DNA of 7,908 nucleotides from Oscillospiraceae bacterium (GTDB taxonomy: Bacteria > Bacillota > Clostridia > Oscillospirales > Oscillospiraceae), in contig JAEDKB010000069.1 in NCBI GenBank assembly GCA_016296045.1, positions 1 to 7,908 of the forward strand, in the 5' to 3' direction. Made by a program: the position numbers and the translations under genes. The notes beneath the pieces were generated by a model, which ran no database searches, was not told the origin of the DNA, and was given only the letters and a program-made list of their open reading frames with translations. This document shows, piece after piece, positions 5,640 through 7,908 of the stretch. Each line of letters begins with the position of its first letter. The stretch's first letter is position 1.

Positions 5640-7908
5640 ATTCGTTGCTGTTGACATCGGCAAACATACCGACGCCGCTATAATTTCGATCCTTCGCAAA
5701 TTCACGAAGCAAATGGGAAAGCAGTTGGCGGAGCGTACGAGTGTTTTTACAGCTCAGCGTCAATCTGCATCGATAGTTATAGTTTACGCGGGCAATCTGC
5801 GTGGGCGCGGGGCCAAGCAATTGCACCTGTTCCTGCCGATAGAAATCAGATGTTAGCTGCGCCTGCAGAGCTGCACGGAAATGCTGTGCCGTCTGCCAGA
5901 CGCGTTTTTCATCCCTTCCGTGAAAGGTCACAGTCAGCAGATCACGAAACGGCGGGCAGCCACGCAGCTCACGGAGCGGAATTTCTGCTTCATAAAAGCT
6001 GTCATAATCCTGCCGCGCTGCAAGCTCAATGACCTGATTTTTCGGTGTCATGGTTTGAATCAACGCACGGCCGCTGGCCGCTCCTCTTCCGGCACGTCCG
6101 ATGACCTGCGTAATCATGCTGAACGTCGTCTCTGCCGCACGATAGGAGCTGACATACAGCGACATATCCGCGTCAAGAACGCCGACCAGCGTTACATTTT
6201 CAAAATTTAATCCCTTGGCAACCATCTGTGTGCCGAGCAGAATCGGTATTTTTTCATCACGGAAGCGTTTAAGCAGCTTCTCATGCGTATTCACCGCAGA
6301 AACCGTGTCGGCATCCATGCGGAGCACCTGCGCATCGGGCAAAAGATTCGCAAGCTGTTCCTGCACCTTCTGCGTGCCGAACCCGATCTGCTTTAAATGT
6401 CCGCCGCATTCGGGGCAGCGCTGGGGCAGCGGCTCGGAATGTCCGCAATAATGGCACATCAGCCGTCCGTTCGCCTGATGATAGGTCAGGTGCACCGTGC
6501 AGCCGGGACACATCGGAACATAGCCGCATTCCACGCAGGCAACCATCCGGCTGCTGCCGCGGCGATTGAGAAAAAGGATCGACTGCCGATCATGCTCGCA
6601 GTTTTCCCGAAGCGCAAGCAGCAGCGGCTCACTGATGGCGGTTGCATTGCCCTCCTTCAGTTCCCTTTTCATATCCACGATTTCAACAGGAGGAAGCTCC
6701 TGCCGATTATATCGGTGCGTCATGCGATAAAGCGTATAGACACCCGTTTTGGCGCGATACATGCTCTCAACGCTCGGCGTTGCGGAGCCAAGCAGCACCA
6801 ACGCATGACTCTGCGCTCCACGGTAGATTGCAACCTCTGTGGCATGGTATCGCGGAGAATTTTCAGATTTATAGGTATGTTCCTGCTCCTCATCTACGAT
6901 CAGAAGTCCAAGATTCCTTGCCGGAGCAAAAACGGCGGAGCGTGTACCGAGAATTACGGTTGCCTCTGCGCTGCGGATACGCTTCCACGCATCGTAGCGT
7001 TCCGTGATGCGCAGGCCGCTGTGCAGCACCGCGACACGCTGCCCAAAAAGAGCGGCAAACAGCGATAATAACTGCGGTGTCAGCGCAATTTCCGGCACAA
7101 GCAGAATCGCGGATTGCCCTTTGGCAAGGCAATCAAAAATCAGCTTGATGTAAACCGATGTCTTTCCGCTTCCGGTTACGCCGTAAAGCAGCGCAACACC
7201 GGGATTGTCCTGAAATGCCTGTCTGCTCAGAGCTACATAGACCTTTTGCTGTTCTTCGTTTAAGACCAGCGGCCCATTCAGCTCAGCAGGCTCGACATGG
7301 CTGATGCGAAGCTGCTCCTGCTCCGAAAAAGCAAGATAACCGAGCGCTTCCAAACGGTTCAGGGTTGCCCTGCTTGCGCCGGTAAAGTAGCAAAGCTCCT
7401 TTGCCGCGCATTCACCCAGCGTTGCCATCAGCTCCAGCACCGCCGTCTGCATCGGGGCAGATTTCCGTTTGCTCGCGCCGTAGGCAAGCGCCTCCTCCGG
7501 CGCACAGGCAAGCGTCACGATGCGCTCTGTTTTATCCTGCACGCGGCGCTTACGGTCTGTCTGACATTCGATCAGCTTTTTTTTCAGAAGATAGCGCAGG
7601 GCATTTTGCAGCGCCGTCTCTTCAAACTGCTTGCGCAGCAATTCAAGGTCTGCCTCACCGCCCAGTTCGGCAAGCGTCTGCATGATCGCGGCGGCTGTCG
7701 GTTGGCGGTGGATCATTTGCTTCCAGTCGGGTTGAATGATGCGGTATCGTTCTTTCTCGCGGAACCAAACGCCGGCGGGCAAAATCGCCTTGATCGCATC
7801 GTAAAAGGTGCAGAAATAGCGCTCACGCAAAAAGGCGGCAAGCCGAATTGCCTTGTCATCCAGCAGCGGTTCGTCATCAAGCAGTTGCGCAATTGGTTTG
7901 AGCTTGGA
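5638..7908 (-). CDS. priA: Primosomal protein N' (PriA), replication restart helicase, 5' end outside window
   Basis: PriA is a superfamily 2 3'-to-5' DNA helicase that recognises stalled forks and D-loops and starts reloading of the replicative helicase. The reading frame stays open to the right edge, so the start codon lies outside; 756 residues are visible. I estimate 60-80 N-terminal residues are missing, because family members have roughly 730-830. A TTG at 7830 could be taken as a start, but the 26 codons before it continue a normal PriA N-terminal domain (KLKPIAQLLDDEPLL), so it is internal. In visible-fragment numbering, Walker A GVTGSGKTS is at 243-251, the Walker B box DEEQEH at 339-344, motif III GSATPS at 374-379, and motif VI QVIGRAGRG near 601-609. 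Eight cysteines in four CxxC pairs (458/461, 467/470, 485/488, 498/501) form the two-zinc module inserted in the helicase core. The Walker B box reads DEEQ rather than the common DEEH. The gene ends in TAG, which is also the start of the def Shine-Dalgarno. Identification is secure. Confidence 0.97.
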   Translation of the reverse strand, partial: SKLKPIAQLLDDEPLLDDKAIRLAAFLRERYFCTFYDAIKAILPAGVWFREKERYRIIQPDWKQMIHRQPTAAAIMQTLAELGGEADLELLRKQFEETALQNALRYLLKKKLIECQTDRKRRVQDKTERIVTLACAPEEALAYGASKRKSAPMQTAVLELMATLGECAAKELCYFTGASRATLNRLEALGYLAFSEQEQLRISHVEPAELNGPLVLNEEQQKVYVALSRQAFQDNPGVALLYGVTGSGKTSVYIKLIFDCLAKGQSAILLVPEIALTPQLLSLFAALFGQRVAVLHSGLRITERYDAWKRIRSAEATVILGTRSAVFAPARNLGLLIVDEEQEHTYKSENSPRYHATEVAIYRGAQSHALVLLGSATPSVESMYRAKTGVYTLYRMTHRYNRQELPPVEIVDMKRELKEGNATAISEPLLLALRENCEHDRQSILFLNRRGSSRMVACVECGYVPMCPGCTVHLTYHQANGRLMCHYCGHSEPLPQRCPECGGHLKQIGFGTQKVQEQLANLLPDAQVLRMDADTVSAVNTHEKLLKRFRDEKIPILLGTQMVAKGLNFENVTLVGVLDADMSLYVSSYRAAETTFSMITQVIGRAGRGAASGRALIQTMTPKNQVIELAARQDYDSFYEAEIPLRELRGCPPFRDLLTVTFHGRDEKRVWQTAQHFRAALQAQLTSDFYRQEQVQLLGPAPTQIARVNYNYRCRLTLSCKNTRTLRQLLSHLLREFAKDRNYSGVGMFADVNSNE

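Noticed and set aside
6397..7068. Long plus-strand open frame (223 codons) opposite priA, and others such as 303-917 and 1045-1497
   Set aside because: They lie antisense to genes with clear family motifs. Their translations are rich in Arg, His, Cys and Ala without recognisable domains, as expected for the opposite strand of GC-biased coding DNA. None has a convincing ribosome binding site.
7828..7830. TTG at 7830 as the real start of priA
   Set aside because: The 26 upstream codons to the window edge continue a typical PriA N-terminal domain, so the gene is cut by the edge rather than starting here.

Overview
The window is almost completely coding. It holds one continuous gene block, all on the minus strand. 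In transcription order, from high to low coordinates, the genes are priA (5' end cut by the window edge), def, fmt, rsmB, rlmN, a PP2C-type phosphatase (prpC/stp) and a PASTA-family Ser/Thr kinase (prkC/pknB, C-terminal part cut by the left edge). This order is the well-known conserved block of Firmicutes, especially Clostridia. The protein sequences look to me like the Oscillospiraceae/Ruminococcaceae type, judging from the RsmB N-terminus, the PrkC N-lobe and the Fmt loop sequences. That genus-level impression comes from recall, not from a search. The moderate-to-high GC content and strong GC preference at third codon positions fit such an organism.

Layout: priA (right edge to 5638) is followed after 9 nt by def (5628-5137). 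def overlaps fmt (5140-4223) by 4 nt in an ATGA arrangement. rsmB starts 1 or 7 nt after the fmt stop and runs to 2926. rlmN (2929-1886) starts with TTG and overlaps the rsmB stop by 4 nt. prpC (1881-1147) starts 4 nt after rlmN. A 100-nt gap (1146-1047) then precedes prkC (1046 to the left edge). This gap is the only real intergenic space and contains three inverted repeats, the last ending two bases before the kinase Shine-Dalgarno. I see no promoter I would call with confidence, no clear intrinsic terminator, and no RNA genes, mobile elements or CRISPR.

How the genes work together: Def and Fmt are the two ends of the N-formylmethionine cycle, since Fmt formylates initiator Met-tRNA and Def removes the formyl group from nascent proteins. 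RsmB and RlmN modify ribosomal RNA. PrpC and PrkC form the antagonistic phosphatase/kinase pair that couples cell-wall signals to growth and translation. PriA restarts stalled replication forks. All catalytic motifs I looked for are present, so every gene appears intact apart from the two cut by the window edges.

I did not find a previously undescribed system. The observations most worth a second look are the structured leader before prkC, the way four Shine-Dalgarno sequences coincide with the ends of the upstream genes, the TTG start of rlmN, and the missing Shine-Dalgarno at the fmt-rsmB junction.
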